Origin: an uncultured Bacteroidales bacterium | GTDB lineage: Bacteria > Bacteroidota > Bacteroidia > Bacteroidales > Muribaculaceae | Direction of reading: 5' to 3' | Assembly: GCA_902772455.1 (NCBI GenBank) | Contig: CACYAW010000033.1 | Coordinates: forward strand, 1-61,437 | Length of the DNA: 61,437 nt | In this document: piece by piece, positions 44,804 through 53,697 of the stretch | Layout of the letters: every line of letters starts with the position of its first letter | Numbering within the stretch: the stretch's first letter is position 1 | Made by a program: the position numbers and the translations under genes | The notes under the pieces: generated by a model | What the model was told of the DNA's origin: nothing | The model's database searches: none | What the model saw: the letters and a program-made list of their open reading frames with translations, nothing else

Positions 44804-46210
44804 TTATTGAGTCAGGCTGGCAGTGATGGCCTTTACCTCGCGTGAGAAGTCCTTTTCGATCGACATGCGCTGCTCAATCTGTATGCAGGCGTGCAGCACG
44901 GTAGCATGGGTGCGGTCAAGCTTGGCACCAATGCTGGTCGACGACATCTGCGCCTCTTTCTTGGCCAGGTACATGACCAACTGACGCGCATCGCTGATCT
45001 CGCGCTTACGTGACTTGCCGTAGAGCAGGTCGGTGGGCAGGTTGTAATGGTCGGCCACCGTTTCGACAATGTACTCGAAGGTCAACTGCTGCTTGGGTGC
45101 CACCTTGACCGTGTTGCCGATGATGCTGCGGGCCAGGTCAATGGTGATATCCTGGTTGAGCATGGTAGCGTGGGCCAGTAATGAAACCATCACGCCCTCG
45201 AGCTCGCGCACGCTCTCGGTGACATTGGAAGCGATGAAGTCGAGCACCTCGCCACTGATATTGAGTCCGTCTTGAGCGGCCTTCATGGCCAAGAACTTGC
45301 GGCGCAATTCAAAGTCGGGCTTTTCCAGTTCCACAGTCATGCCCCACTTGAATCGCGAGATGAGTCTGGGCTCCATGCCATCGAGGTCACTGGGACGGCA
45401 GTCGCTGGACATCACCAACTGGCGCTGGTGCTGATGCAAGTGGTTGAAGATGTGGAAGAAGGTATTCTGGGTTTTCTCCTTACCTGCCAAGAACTGGATA
45501 TCGTCAAGCAGGAGCACGTCAATACTCTGGTAAAAATTAATGAAGTCGTTAACTTTCTTCTGGATAACAGCTGTCGTATACTGGCTCTCAAATACCCTCG
45601 ATGAAACATAGAGCACTCGCATGCGCGGGTTCTCTTCCTTGAGCTTGATGCCGATGGCCTGTAACAGGTGGGTCTTGCCAACACCCGTAGTGCCAAAGAC
45701 GAACAAAGGATTGTAGGTCTTTACTTCGGGGTGCTCGGCAATAGCCTGACCGATGCTCACAGCGAGCTTATTGCTCATGCTGCTGCAGTAGTTCTCGAAG
45801 GTGTATCGAGGATTGAGCTGCGGGTCGATGTCCTCTAGACGGTCGTCTTGGGCAAAGGGGTTGGCAATGCGCGGCTTGAGGATTTTGAGGTCCTGCTTGA
45901 GCCTGGTGCTCGAGCCTGCCTCATGCTGCTCTACAGCGCTGGCATCGTCGCTGCCCACCACATTATATTTATAGGTGAGCCTGACGTTTTCGCCAAAGAC
46001 CTTCTTCAAGGCTGCCGAAAGGATGGTGATATATCGTCCCTCAATCTGTTCGACAAAGAACTGTGAGGGTACCCTGAGTGTCACACGGTTGTTTTCCTGG
46101 TCAAAGTCAACGGCAACAATGGGTGCGAACCAAACATCGAACTGTTCGGCCGGCAGGTTTGCCTTAATGACGTCAAGGCAGCGGTTCCACTGTTGTGCAA
46201 CGTTATACAT
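44804..46210 (-). CDS. dnaA: Chromosomal replication initiator protein DnaA
   Basis: AAA+ initiator that binds DnaA boxes and opens oriC. The 468-aa protein has an N-terminal interaction domain (~1-85), a linker, Walker A GTTGVGKTHLL near residue 172, Walker B VLLLDDIQF near 234, and a C-terminal helix-turn-helix with the DNA-binding signature LDRTHATVLHACIQIE near 438. Convergent with the small exonuclease gene; preceded by a long AT-rich stretch. Confidence 0.97.
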   Translation of the reverse strand: MYNVAQQWNRCLDVIKANLPAEQFDVWFAPIVAVDFDQENNRVTLRVPSQFFVEQIEGRYITILSAALKKVFGENVRLTYKYNVVGSDDASAVEQHEAGSSTRLKQDLKILKPRIANPFAQDDRLEDIDPQLNPRYTFENYCSSMSNKLAVSIGQAIAEHPEVKTYNPLFVFGTTGVGKTHLLQAIGIKLKEENPRMRVLYVSSRVFESQYTTAVIQKKVNDFINFYQSIDVLLLDDIQFLAGKEKTQNTFFHIFNHLHQHQRQLVMSSDCRPSDLDGMEPRLISRFKWGMTVELEKPDFELRRKFLAMKAAQDGLNISGEVLDFIASNVTESVRELEGVMVSLLAHATMLNQDITIDLARSIIGNTVKVAPKQQLTFEYIVETVADHYNLPTDLLYGKSRKREISDARQLVMYLAKKEAQMSSTSIGAKLDRTHATVLHACIQIEQRMSIEKDFSREVKAITASLTQ

Positions 46211-46521
46211 TTTATCTATTTTAGCTTAGTATGGTTGGTTTGTTAGGTGCTTTTTAGCAGTACAAAATTCGTTCAATATTTTCTTAAAAAAAAGTGCCCA
46301 AAAAATTTGGATATTTCATTTTTAGCATAACAATATTGAAAAACAAAGGTTTAGAACCCTGTTTAAAAATCGTAACATTTCGGCCCACAAGAACTTCAGC
46401 ACAATACTGAAAATCAACTATTTAGCCATTTTATAGATTTTTCCTATCTAATTTGGGACACTCGCAAATGGCTGTTAATTCAAGGGTTTGATTTTGTAAA
46501 TCCCGAAATCGGTAATTTTTC
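46211..46521. other. AT-rich region upstream of dnaA, no DnaA boxes recognised
   Basis: About 310 bp, strongly AT-rich, with runs such as A8 and T6, between dnaA and the terminator of the MCE gene. I looked for TTATNCACA-type DnaA boxes and found none, so an oriC call is not supported. No coding frame, no clear TAnnTTTG element. Confidence 0.4.
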
Positions 46522-46561
46522 AAAAAATCCCTATTTAGATTAAGTCCAAATAGGGATTTTT
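46522..46561 (-). terminator. Rho-independent terminator of the MlaD-like gene
   Basis: Minus-strand stem AAAAATCCCTATTT/AAATAGGGATTTTT with a 12-nt loop, ending in T6. Confidence 0.85.
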
Positions 46562-46632
46562 AGCCTATAGTTCAGCGTGATTTTTGTGCACGCTTTTCAT
46601 TGTCCTGCTGGCTATGAATATGTTATCCTTCA

Positions 46633-47535
46633 TCAGAAGACTTTCACATTGATATAGCGTTTTGGATGAGCCTTGATATCGGTCAGCAACGAGTCGAGGC
46701 TGGCGATGGCATGATTGGCGTTATCGTAGAGTTCCCGGTCGTTTATGACCTTGCCCAGGGACGAATTCTTGTCGTTGAGCTGCTCGCTGAGGGCCTGCAG
46801 ATTGGCCAGCGTGGCGTTGAGCTTGTTCATCGTCTCGTCAAGGGGCATCTGCTTGAGCGACTGTGACAATTCCGTCAGGTTGCCGGTTGCCCCCGTGAGG
46901 TTGTTGGTGATACCGTTCACATTGTTCATCACGCCAGGCACACTGCGGTTCAAGCCATTCATGAGAACGGTGAGCTGCTGGGCGCTGATTTGCAACTGTC
47001 GCGTGATGCCATCCAGTCTAGATAAAGCAGCCGCCAATGCCGGATCGCCTGTCAGGCCATTCACATTATTCATGATGGAATCCACCTTAGGCAACATGCC
47101 AGTCACCATGGGCATGACATTCTCGGTCACATGATCCATGAGGCCGGGCTTTTCGGCTGTGGGAATGTAACTGCCGTTTTCCATGGCCGGTCCCTTGCCC
47201 AGATTGAGCACGAGCGAAGCGCCTCCCATGAGACCTGAGACCATGTTGATGGTGCTGCCCTGCGGCACCTTCATCTCCTTGTTCATGGCCAGCATGACCG
47301 TTATCTTGTTCTTCTCGTAATCATAGTTGATTTCCCTCACCTGTCCCACCTGGAAACCGTTGACCGTGATGGGAGCAGCCTCAAGCAGTCCATCGGTGCT
47401 CTCGACTTCGGTGTAAAAATAATTGGCTGGAGTCAACAGGTTGATACCTTTCAGATAGTTGATGCCCCAGTAGAGCAATACCAGACCCACCAGCACGGTG
47501 AGGCCTATCTTGACGTTCTTGGTGAAAAACTTCAT
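46633..47535 (-). CDS. MlaD/MCE-domain protein
   Basis: Membrane-anchored periplasmic phospholipid-transport component. The 300-aa protein has one N-terminal transmembrane helix (residues ~10-28), an MCE domain at ~35-115 (VESTDGLLEAAPITVNGFQV...) and a long helical C-terminal part with heptad-like stretches (LNATLANLQALSEQL). No MlaE/MlaF neighbours are present, unlike the classical mla operon, so its partners are encoded elsewhere. Confidence 0.88.
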   Translation of the reverse strand: MKFFTKNVKIGLTVLVGLVLLYWGINYLKGINLLTPANYFYTEVESTDGLLEAAPITVNGFQVGQVREINYDYEKNKITVMLAMNKEMKVPQGSTINMVSGLMGGASLVLNLGKGPAMENGSYIPTAEKPGLMDHVTENVMPMVTGMLPKVDSIMNNVNGLTGDPALAAALSRLDGITRQLQISAQQLTVLMNGLNRSVPGVMNNVNGITNNLTGATGNLTELSQSLKQMPLDETMNKLNATLANLQALSEQLNDKNSSLGKVINDRELYDNANHAIASLDSLLTDIKAHPKRYINVKVF

Positions 47536-47569
47536 TTTCTATTCAAATTGATTATATCGTTTGAAACGG

Positions 47570-47577
47570 CAAATTTA
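47570..47577 (-). promoter_or_regulatory. -7 element of the MlaD-like gene
   Basis: Minus-strand TAAATTTG, 34 bp before the start codon. Confidence 0.55.
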
Positions 47578-47727
47578 CAAATTTGTTCTCTAATGAGGAG
47601 GCTTTTTTGATGATTTTACACTATTTTTTCATTCTCTCACACGGCAATTGAGGGCAAAAAGAACTAAAAAAACGGCTTTTTGTCCAAAAAATTCACCTTT
47701 ATCAGTGGTAATTACAAGAAATGTGAC

Positions 47728-47735
47728 TATTTTTG
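47728..47735 (+). promoter_or_regulatory. -7 element of aroE
   Basis: TATTTTTG, 22 bp before ATG 47758. It lies downstream of a more distal in-frame ATG (47680), which argues for the shorter protein. Confidence 0.6.
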
Positions 47736-47757
47736 CGATAACAAAACAGCCAAAATT

Positions 47758-48549
47758 ATGAAATCTCCACATGCCTGCAAATATATTTATGGTCTGATCG
47801 GCTATCCGCTGGTCCATTCCTTCTCGCGTGACTTCTTTAACCAGAAGTTCATTGCCGAGGATATCGATGCCCAATATATCAACTTTGAGATCGAGGACAT
47901 CGGCCAACTCATGGAAATCATCGCAGAGTATCCCAACCTGAACGGGCTCAACGTGACCGCACCCTATAAGGAAGCTGTCATCCCCTATCTGGATTCCCTC
48001 GATGACGATGCCCGCGAGATCGGAGCCGTGAATGTGATACGCTTCATCAGGGGGCAAAAAAATGGCGACTTTATTGAATTGCGTGGCTATAACAGCGATG
48101 TAGTGGGTTTTGAGAAGACTTTGTCGGGAATCCTGACGCCACAGTTGACACACGCCATGGTGCTGGGCACCGGCGGTGCCGCCAAGGCGGTGAGTGCGGC
48201 CCTGCGTCGCAACGGCATCGAGGTGCAACTGGTGTCGCGCCGCAAGTCGGAGCACACGCTGGTGTATGAAGAAATCACTCGTGCGATGGTCGCCGAACAC
48301 AAGCTCATCATCAATGCCACCCCCCTGGGCAAATATCCTGACGACCACCTGTACCCCGACTTCCCCTACCGTTTCTTGACCAAGGAGCATCTGTGCTATG
48401 ACCTTATCTATAATCCCGAGGAGACAGCTTTCATGAAAAAGTCCGCCCAATATGGCGCCGCCACCAAAAACGGTATTGAAATGCTGCTGTTGCAGGCGTT
48501 TGACTCCTACATGATTTGGACAATGGGGGATGATGGTTTTAGGCTTTAG
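47758..48549 (+). CDS. aroE: Shikimate dehydrogenase
   Basis: NADPH-dependent reduction of 3-dehydroshikimate in aromatic amino acid synthesis. From ATG 47758 it is 263 aa, close to the usual size. Motifs: GYPLVHSFSRDFFN (~13-26, shikimate-binding SxS), NVTAPYKEAV (~65, catalytic Lys), and the NADP motif LGTGGAAKAVSAAL (~125). The last three codons and the stop (FRL*) are encoded by the first copies of a TTTAGGC tandem array, so the natural end may have been altered by the repeat. Confidence 0.93.
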   Translation: MKSPHACKYIYGLIGYPLVHSFSRDFFNQKFIAEDIDAQYINFEIEDIGQLMEIIAEYPNLNGLNVTAPYKEAVIPYLDSLDDDAREIGAVNVIRFIRGQKNGDFIELRGYNSDVVGFEKTLSGILTPQLTHAMVLGTGGAAKAVSAALRRNGIEVQLVSRRKSEHTLVYEEITRAMVAEHKLIINATPLGKYPDDHLYPDFPYRFLTKEHLCYDLIYNPEETAFMKKSAQYGAATKNGIEMLLLQAFDSYMIWTMGDDGFRL

Positions 48550-48600
48550 GCTTTAGGCTTTAGGCTTTAGGTTTTAGGCTTTAGGTTTTAGGCTTTAAGC
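48538..48600. repeat. 7-bp tandem array TTTAGGC (9 units) at the aroE stop
   Basis: Nine head-to-tail 7-bp units: TTTAGGC x4, TTTAGGT, TTTAGGC, TTTAGGT, TTTAGGC, TTTAAGC. The first two units encode the end of aroE including its TAG. The array ends 7 bp before the comEC start. Confidence 0.95.
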
Positions 48601-48606
48601 GTTAGA

Positions 48607-50682
48607 ATGATGGACGCGCAGACGGTATTGAACAGGATTCCGGTTTTGCGTGTTCTTGCGCCCTTTGCACTCGGCATCATGGCTCATCAGGTCTGGCACA
48701 CCTGGCTGGTGCCTGCCCTACTCCTCATCACTGCCATCACCTTTTACTTGTTATTGACTCACCTGTCGCACAGTCCGCAAGGACGGCTGCGATGGCGACC
48801 TTATTTCATCGTTCCGCTGGCACTGGCAGCACTCGCGCTGGGCTGGCTAGCAGCCGTTATCCATTGCCCGCCTCACTTGAGCGACGGGCAACGCTCAGGC
48901 CGAAATCTAACGGGGCGCGTCACCGGTGTGGACTATACTGATTTCTCGATGCGTCTGACCGTGGACGTGCTGGACAATGACCTGCCACCATGCCGTGTGC
49001 TGGTATCGACACGCGGTTGCGACTACACCATGCAGGCCGGAGACCTCATCAGTTGGCCTGCGGCACTTGACGAGATAGGCTCGATGGGAAATCCTGGCGA
49101 GATGGACTATGCCGGCTATTTGCTTCGCGACCAAGGCGTCCGCTATCAACAGCATCTGACGTTGAGCCAAATCCTAAAAATCGGGCATTCCCCCACCCTG
49201 AAGACGCGTCTTGCCGACATCAGGCGCCATCTGGAACTCAAAGTGTTTAATTCACGACTCACCGTTGGCGCCCAACGTTTTGTCGTGGCTCTGCTGCTGG
49301 GTAACAGCGACGTTATCGACAAAGGCACCCGCGAAGAATTCGCTGCTGCCGGAGTGGCGCATGTGCTGGCCTTGAGCGGCCTGCACGTCGGTTTCATCAC
49401 ATTGATGATCTGGTGGTTGCTCTTCCCGCTCGACTACATGAGGTTGAAACGTGTACGTCTAATCATCACAGGGCTTGCCATGGCCGCATTTGCCCTGTTT
49501 ACCGGTCTGTCTCCCAGCGTGGTGCGAGCGACAATCATGGTAGGGATGGTATTTGCCTCGCTCATTTTCAACCGCAGGTCGGTTTCACTCAATGCGCTGG
49601 CACTCTCGGCATTGCTGATCCTGCTATTCACACCATCAGCCCTTTACAGCGTGGGATTCCAGCTGAGTTTCATCACGGTGGCTGCCGTGTTGATGTTCGC
49701 CCGCATCCCCGAATGGTTAAAGAGCCGCCATGGATGGGTGAACTATCTCACTTCCATTGTATTGACTTCTCTCATTGCCCTGCTGGCCACTATTGCCTTG
49801 AGCGCCCATTATTTCCACACCATATCGTTGATGTCGGTGCTGACCAATCTGCTCATCCTTCCCGTTTTGCCCGTCTTTATGGTACTGGGAGCGCTGTTCC
49901 TGATGGTCACAGCGGCAGGACTGCAATGGCTGGGTATGAACTGGCTGCTTGACGCTATCTACCGCTATATTCAAGGGGGTGCCAGCACGGTCTGCTCCGT
50001 TCCGTTGTCTCATGTGAGCGGCGTGTATGTGAGCACGGTGGGTGTGGTAGCCTATTTCGCAATAATGGCACTCGTGGTGCTGTGGTTATACCGCCACAAT
50101 TATCGTTACCTGCTTGCGGCAGGCTGCGTAGCGGCCTTGTTGTTGGGCCACTCGCTATGGATCGACGCCCACACGCCTAAACAAGGCCTTGTCGTGTTCA
50201 ATGCATTCACCTCTACCCCGGTGCTGTATTATGACCACGGGATCGGCTACGTGTGGACGCCTGATGACGAGGATACCGACTCGTCCTCTTTTGCCCGCTA
50301 TTACGCGGGATTTCTCAGCCGCCACAATATTGACCGATTGCGGTTCATCGCCACCGACAGCGATGTGCTGCACCTTGACGGAGCCCTGTTCAAGCCACCC
50401 TACGCCCACCTGATGGGACGCCGCATGGTGGCTGTCGGCAGCGGCAAGTGGAAACACACAACCGCCACCAGCGTGCTGACTGTCGATGACATCATTGTGA
50501 CCAAGCGTTTCCACGGCAATGTCTCTAAACTGCAGGAACTTTACCATTTTGACCGGCTTATCCTATCGGGAGCCATGCACAGCACCACGCTCACCCCGCT
50601 GTTGCACGAGTGCGATTCCCTCTCGGTCAGTATCCATGACCTTGGCCGTCAAGGCGCTTACTGTGTGCCTGACACCGAATAG
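48607..50682 (+). CDS. comEC: ComEC/Rec2-family DNA-uptake channel protein
   Basis: The 691-aa protein has N-terminal membrane helices, a DUF4131-like periplasmic OB domain (~80-190) and the competence core (~220-480) with GVAHVLALSGLHVGFITLM, the ComEC signature, and multiple helices. The C-terminal ~180 residues do not show the HxHxDH metallo-beta-lactamase motif found in many ComEC proteins. It would form the inner-membrane channel for single-stranded DNA. No other competence genes are nearby, so uptake by this strain is not shown. Confidence 0.88.
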   Translation: MMDAQTVLNRIPVLRVLAPFALGIMAHQVWHTWLVPALLLITAITFYLLLTHLSHSPQGRLRWRPYFIVPLALAALALGWLAAVIHCPPHLSDGQRSGRNLTGRVTGVDYTDFSMRLTVDVLDNDLPPCRVLVSTRGCDYTMQAGDLISWPAALDEIGSMGNPGEMDYAGYLLRDQGVRYQQHLTLSQILKIGHSPTLKTRLADIRRHLELKVFNSRLTVGAQRFVVALLLGNSDVIDKGTREEFAAAGVAHVLALSGLHVGFITLMIWWLLFPLDYMRLKRVRLIITGLAMAAFALFTGLSPSVVRATIMVGMVFASLIFNRRSVSLNALALSALLILLFTPSALYSVGFQLSFITVAAVLMFARIPEWLKSRHGWVNYLTSIVLTSLIALLATIALSAHYFHTISLMSVLTNLLILPVLPVFMVLGALFLMVTAAGLQWLGMNWLLDAIYRYIQGGASTVCSVPLSHVSGVYVSTVGVVAYFAIMALVVLWLYRHNYRYLLAAGCVAALLLGHSLWIDAHTPKQGLVVFNAFTSTPVLYYDHGIGYVWTPDDEDTDSSSFARYYAGFLSRHNIDRLRFIATDSDVLHLDGALFKPPYAHLMGRRMVAVGSGKWKHTTATSVLTVDDIIVTKRFHGNVSKLQELYHFDRLILSGAMHSTTLTPLLHECDSLSVSIHDLGRQGAYCVPDTE

Positions 50683-50717
50683 GCCCCGTGGTCAATGAGG
50701 AAGTGAAAAAATATGAC

Positions 50718-50725
50718 TATCTTTG
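50718..50725 (+). promoter_or_regulatory. -7 element of the marC gene
   Basis: TATCTTTG, 34 bp before ATG 50760, supporting that start over the upstream in-frame alternative at 50688. Confidence 0.6.
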
Positions 50726-50759
50726 CAGCATTATAGCAAAAAATGACATCATCACAAAT

Positions 50760-51338
50760 ATGGGAACCATCAATTTCACTCAAATTCTCAGCGCAACGCT
50801 AGTGTTACTCAGTATCATCGACATCGTCGGCTCAATACCCATTATCCTGCAGTTGAGGGAAAAAGGGCGACACGTGGATGCCACCAAAGCGACCCTCTAC
50901 TCGACCCTGCTGATGGTAGGCTTTTACTATGGCGGTTTTTGGCTATTGAATATATTTAACTGCAACATCAACTCGTTTGCCACTGCTGGTGGTTTCCTGA
51001 TGTTCCTCATGGCCCTGGAGATGATTCTAGATGTGGAAATTTTCAAGAACAACACACCCAACAAGGGAGCGACAATCGTGCCGATGGTGTTCCCGCTCAT
51101 CGCTGGTGCCGGAGTACTGACAACGCTCATCTCACTCAAGGCGATGTATGATGACATCAATATCTTTATCGGCCTGGCCATCAACATGATCTGGGTTTTC
51201 GCCGTTATCAAGAGCACCGATAAGATCCAGAAACTGTTGGGCGATGGCGGCATGATGTTTTCCCGCAAGTTCTTTGGAATCATCCTGCTGGCGATGTCTG
51301 TCAAGATGATGACCGAGAACATCAAACTCTTGTTCTGA
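50760..51338 (+). CDS. MarC-family membrane protein
   Basis: The 192-aa protein has six predicted transmembrane helices and the MarC family pattern: LLSIIDIVGSIPIIL at the start, ATLYSTLLMVGFYYGG, FLMFLMALEMILD and VPMVFPLIAGAGVLTTLI. The function of the family is unresolved (it was once linked to multiple antibiotic resistance without support). Confidence 0.88.
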   Translation: MGTINFTQILSATLVLLSIIDIVGSIPIILQLREKGRHVDATKATLYSTLLMVGFYYGGFWLLNIFNCNINSFATAGGFLMFLMALEMILDVEIFKNNTPNKGATIVPMVFPLIAGAGVLTTLISLKAMYDDINIFIGLAINMIWVFAVIKSTDKIQKLLGDGGMMFSRKFFGIILLAMSVKMMTENIKLLF

Positions 51339-51383
51339 ACACCGTAAAGCGGGGCAGCGAGCCCCAAGATCCATCAATAAACC

Positions 51384-51420
51384 AAAAAAGTGGAGCGCTC
51401 GGCATGGCCAGGCGCTCCAC
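51384..51420 (-). terminator. Terminator of the 410-aa secreted protein gene
   Basis: Minus-strand stem GTGGAGCGC/GCGCTCCAC with inner pairs, followed by T6. A second hairpin (CAACG..GGCACC/GGTGCC.CGTTG, 51431-51462) lies between it and the gene. Confidence 0.8.
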
Positions 51421-51472
51421 AATAAGTTTACAACGTCGGCACCGCTACATGGTGCCCGTTGTGGCAGGGTTG

Positions 51473-52705
51473 TTACTTGATGACCTTGGTGGCAGTCGTG
51501 GTGCCGTCGTTGTAGGTGGTCTCCTGGATGGTTAAGCCGCTGGGCTGTGCCATCTGCTGGCCAGACAGGTTATAGTAACGCACGCCGGCAACAGTCTTGC
51601 CGTCATTGAGCTCGTTAACCGCACTGGGCTGATCATAAACCTCCAGATAAACGATGTCAGACTTGTTGGTCACGTCGTCAACTGTGTAGTTCAGCTGGAT
51701 ACCGATGCGCCAGGTGAACATGGGATTGTCACCCGTATTGGTGCGGTAGAAGTAAACACGGCGCAAATAGAAGTCATAGCCACTGTATCCGTAAGGAATC
51801 TCGGTCATGTCGGTTTCAAAGCCGTTGTTCAAGCCATAAGTGTCGTAGTCGAAGGTGAACAGCTCGTCATCATCGGTGAAGATGCTGTAGGTCAAGTTAT
51901 CGGGGTTCAGCGGGTTGCCGTCAACGTCAACCAGGTTGATGTTGAAGTCAAAGCGTGTGTAACCCTCCTCGCTTCCGCTATCAAAGAATTCAATCACCTC
52001 AGGATTGGCGGGAACAGCAGGAACAGCTTCGCCAAGTGCAGTCCATGTGGAGCCCCATTCAATGGTAGCTACCGAGCCGTCATCGCTCCACAAACCGGCG
52101 AGACCTGTAGCCACACAGTTGTAGGGATAAGGATTGTCCAAGCTACCCTCGCTATCTTCCATCGTGATGGTTCCAGTCTCGGGATCGATGGCATAACATA
52201 CATCCTCGACACGGTCATCTACAATGAAATCGAGCCAATAAAAGTCATCGCCCAAGTCGATGACGTCGGTTGAACCCCATGCCAGGATCACGCCATAATT
52301 GTATTCCTCATTATAGGCAATGTACTGCCCCAGAGGCACAGAGATGGTCAAACCGTCATCACTCAGTTCGCCATATACCCACACGCCAGAGCCTTCGCCA
52401 TAGCACAGGATGTCTTGGATATACACGGTCTTGCCATCATCGGCATAGACAATCTTTACACGACCCGACTGATAGTCGGTATCGTAGCCGTAGAAGCTGG
52501 AGAGCAGATACTCTCCACCACGCTGGTAGTTCACAACAGTGCCCTCAGGCTGCTCGGTGATGATATCCACCTTTGACGGCGCATTCAGAGCGGTTTTGTG
52601 AGACATCTTTTCCATCGGGCGATAGGCATTGCCCTGGGACTTCACTCCTGCCGACGCACTGACAGCGACGGCCACACACATGATAAGTAATGCTAATTTC
52701 TTCAT
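51473..52705 (-). CDS. Secreted protein of unknown function with conserved C-terminal tail
   Basis: The 410-aa protein has a signal peptide (cleavage near VSASA, ~19), a beta-rich body with no family I can name, and a C terminus (VAGVRYYNLSGQQM...TTTATKVIK) almost matching that of the 733-aa protein at 16030-18231. Acidic residues are abundant. The common tail suggests a shared export or anchoring route. The -7 element TACATTTG is 87 bp upstream. Confidence 0.7.
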   Translation of the reverse strand: MKKLALLIMCVAVAVSASAGVKSQGNAYRPMEKMSHKTALNAPSKVDIITEQPEGTVVNYQRGGEYLLSSFYGYDTDYQSGRVKIVYADDGKTVYIQDILCYGEGSGVWVYGELSDDGLTISVPLGQYIAYNEEYNYGVILAWGSTDVIDLGDDFYWLDFIVDDRVEDVCYAIDPETGTITMEDSEGSLDNPYPYNCVATGLAGLWSDDGSVATIEWGSTWTALGEAVPAVPANPEVIEFFDSGSEEGYTRFDFNINLVDVDGNPLNPDNLTYSIFTDDDELFTFDYDTYGLNNGFETDMTEIPYGYSGYDFYLRRVYFYRTNTGDNPMFTWRIGIQLNYTVDDVTNKSDIVYLEVYDQPSAVNELNDGKTVAGVRYYNLSGQQMAQPSGLTIQETTYNDGTTTATKVIK

Positions 52706-52791
52706 ACGCTTAAAAGTTTATGTTTGAATAATAAATATTGCAACTTTTTATATAAGTCATTCTGAACGATAAACAATGATGCAAATGTAAC

Positions 52792-52799
52792 GTTTTTTT
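52792..52799 (-). promoter_or_regulatory. -7 element of the 410-aa secreted protein gene
   Basis: Minus-strand TACATTTG. Confidence 0.55.
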
Positions 52800-52806
52800 C
52801 TGAACA

Positions 52807-52838
52807 TTTGCTCAATTTGATAAGAAACATTAGTTTTG
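52807..52838 (+). promoter_or_regulatory. Promoter of the LRR protein gene
   Basis: TTTG at 52807-52810 and TAGTTTTG at 52831-52838, 20-bp spacing. It diverges from the promoter at 52792-52799. Confidence 0.65.
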
Positions 52839-52878
52839 TAGTCACAATAATAACAATCCAGCAAAAACTGAATTGACA

Positions 52879-53514
52879 ATGAAGCATCTAATCAAAGTAT
52901 CCTTATTGCTATTGGCATTATGCTTGCCCATGGCGGCTGCAGCCTATGATTTTGAAGTTGGCGGTGTGTACTACATGACAGACTTGTGGGACGATTTTGC
53001 CATGGTCTGTGACCAGGGTGAGGACGGAGCCCATTACAGCGGAAACGTGACGATACCTGCAACAGTCACCCACGACGACACCACCTATCCCGTCACCAAA
53101 ATCAACGCATATGCCTTCAGCAACTGTACGGAACTGACCGGTGTCACCATCCCTGAATCGGTTAAAGAAATCCGCGACCACTCGTTTGAGAATTGCACAG
53201 GATTGACGGCGATAGAACTCCCCGCAGGACTTACTGAGATCGGCACGGCGGCTTTTGAAGGCTGCGGTATCGCACGCATTGACATCCCTGCCGGAGTCAC
53301 TACCATTAAAATGTGGGCCTTCCAGAACTGCCCTAATCTGACCGATGTGTATTGCCACATCACCGACCCGTCGCAAATAGAGATCGGCTTCAACGTCTTT
53401 GCTCTTGATGACGAGAATTACGCTGGACGCACGCTTCATGTGCCTGCAGGTGCGTTGGCTGCTTACAAAGACTCACAATGGAGTGACTTCTTCGGCAATA
53501 TCGTCGAAATGTAA
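52879..53514 (+). CDS. BspA-like leucine-rich-repeat secreted protein
   Basis: From ATG 52879 the protein is 211 aa (a TTG two codons earlier is in frame). It has a signal peptide to ~residue 23 and LRR_5-type repeats: AFSNCTELTGVTIPESVKEI, SFENCTGLTAIELPAGLTEI, AFEGCGIARIDIPAGVTTI and AFQNCPNLTDVYC. Such proteins mediate adhesion or surface binding. A strong hairpin follows it. Confidence 0.85.
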   Translation: MKHLIKVSLLLLALCLPMAAAAYDFEVGGVYYMTDLWDDFAMVCDQGEDGAHYSGNVTIPATVTHDDTTYPVTKINAYAFSNCTELTGVTIPESVKEIRDHSFENCTGLTAIELPAGLTEIGTAAFEGCGIARIDIPAGVTTIKMWAFQNCPNLTDVYCHITDPSQIEIGFNVFALDDENYAGRTLHVPAGALAAYKDSQWSDFFGNIVEM

Positions 53515-53538
53515 GCTTTAAGGCAACAATTCATAGAG

Positions 53539-53577
53539 CATGGCTAATAGACGGTGGCTTGCCGTCTGTTAGCCATG
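53539..53577 (+). terminator. Hairpin terminator after the LRR gene
   Basis: Sixteen-bp stem CATGGCTAATAGACGG/CCGTCTGTTAGCCATG (one G-U pair), 7-nt loop; no T run. Confidence 0.6.
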
Positions 53578-53659
53578 ACTTGCGTAAATTGCAGCATGAA
53601 AATAGCTGTGGGGAACTGAAAAACTTGAAATGAAAGGCGGTGGCATAAAACTAAATTCG

Positions 53660-53667
53660 TATATTTG
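53660..53667 (+). promoter_or_regulatory. -7 element of the AGCS symporter gene
   Basis: TATATTTG, 30 bp before the ATG at 53698. Confidence 0.6.
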
Positions 53668-53697
53668 CACTTTCAACCTTAGAACATTCGAATTTTG

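Noticed and set aside
46211-46521. oriC next to dnaA
   Set aside because: AT-rich, but no DnaA-box consensus was found, and oriC is often not next to dnaA in Bacteroidetes.
47680-47757. Longer aroE start at 47680
   Set aside because: The added 26 residues precede the -7 element at 47728 and are not shikimate-dehydrogenase-like.
50688-50759. Longer marC start at 50688
   Set aside because: The promoter at 50718 lies inside this extension; MarC proteins begin near the first helix.
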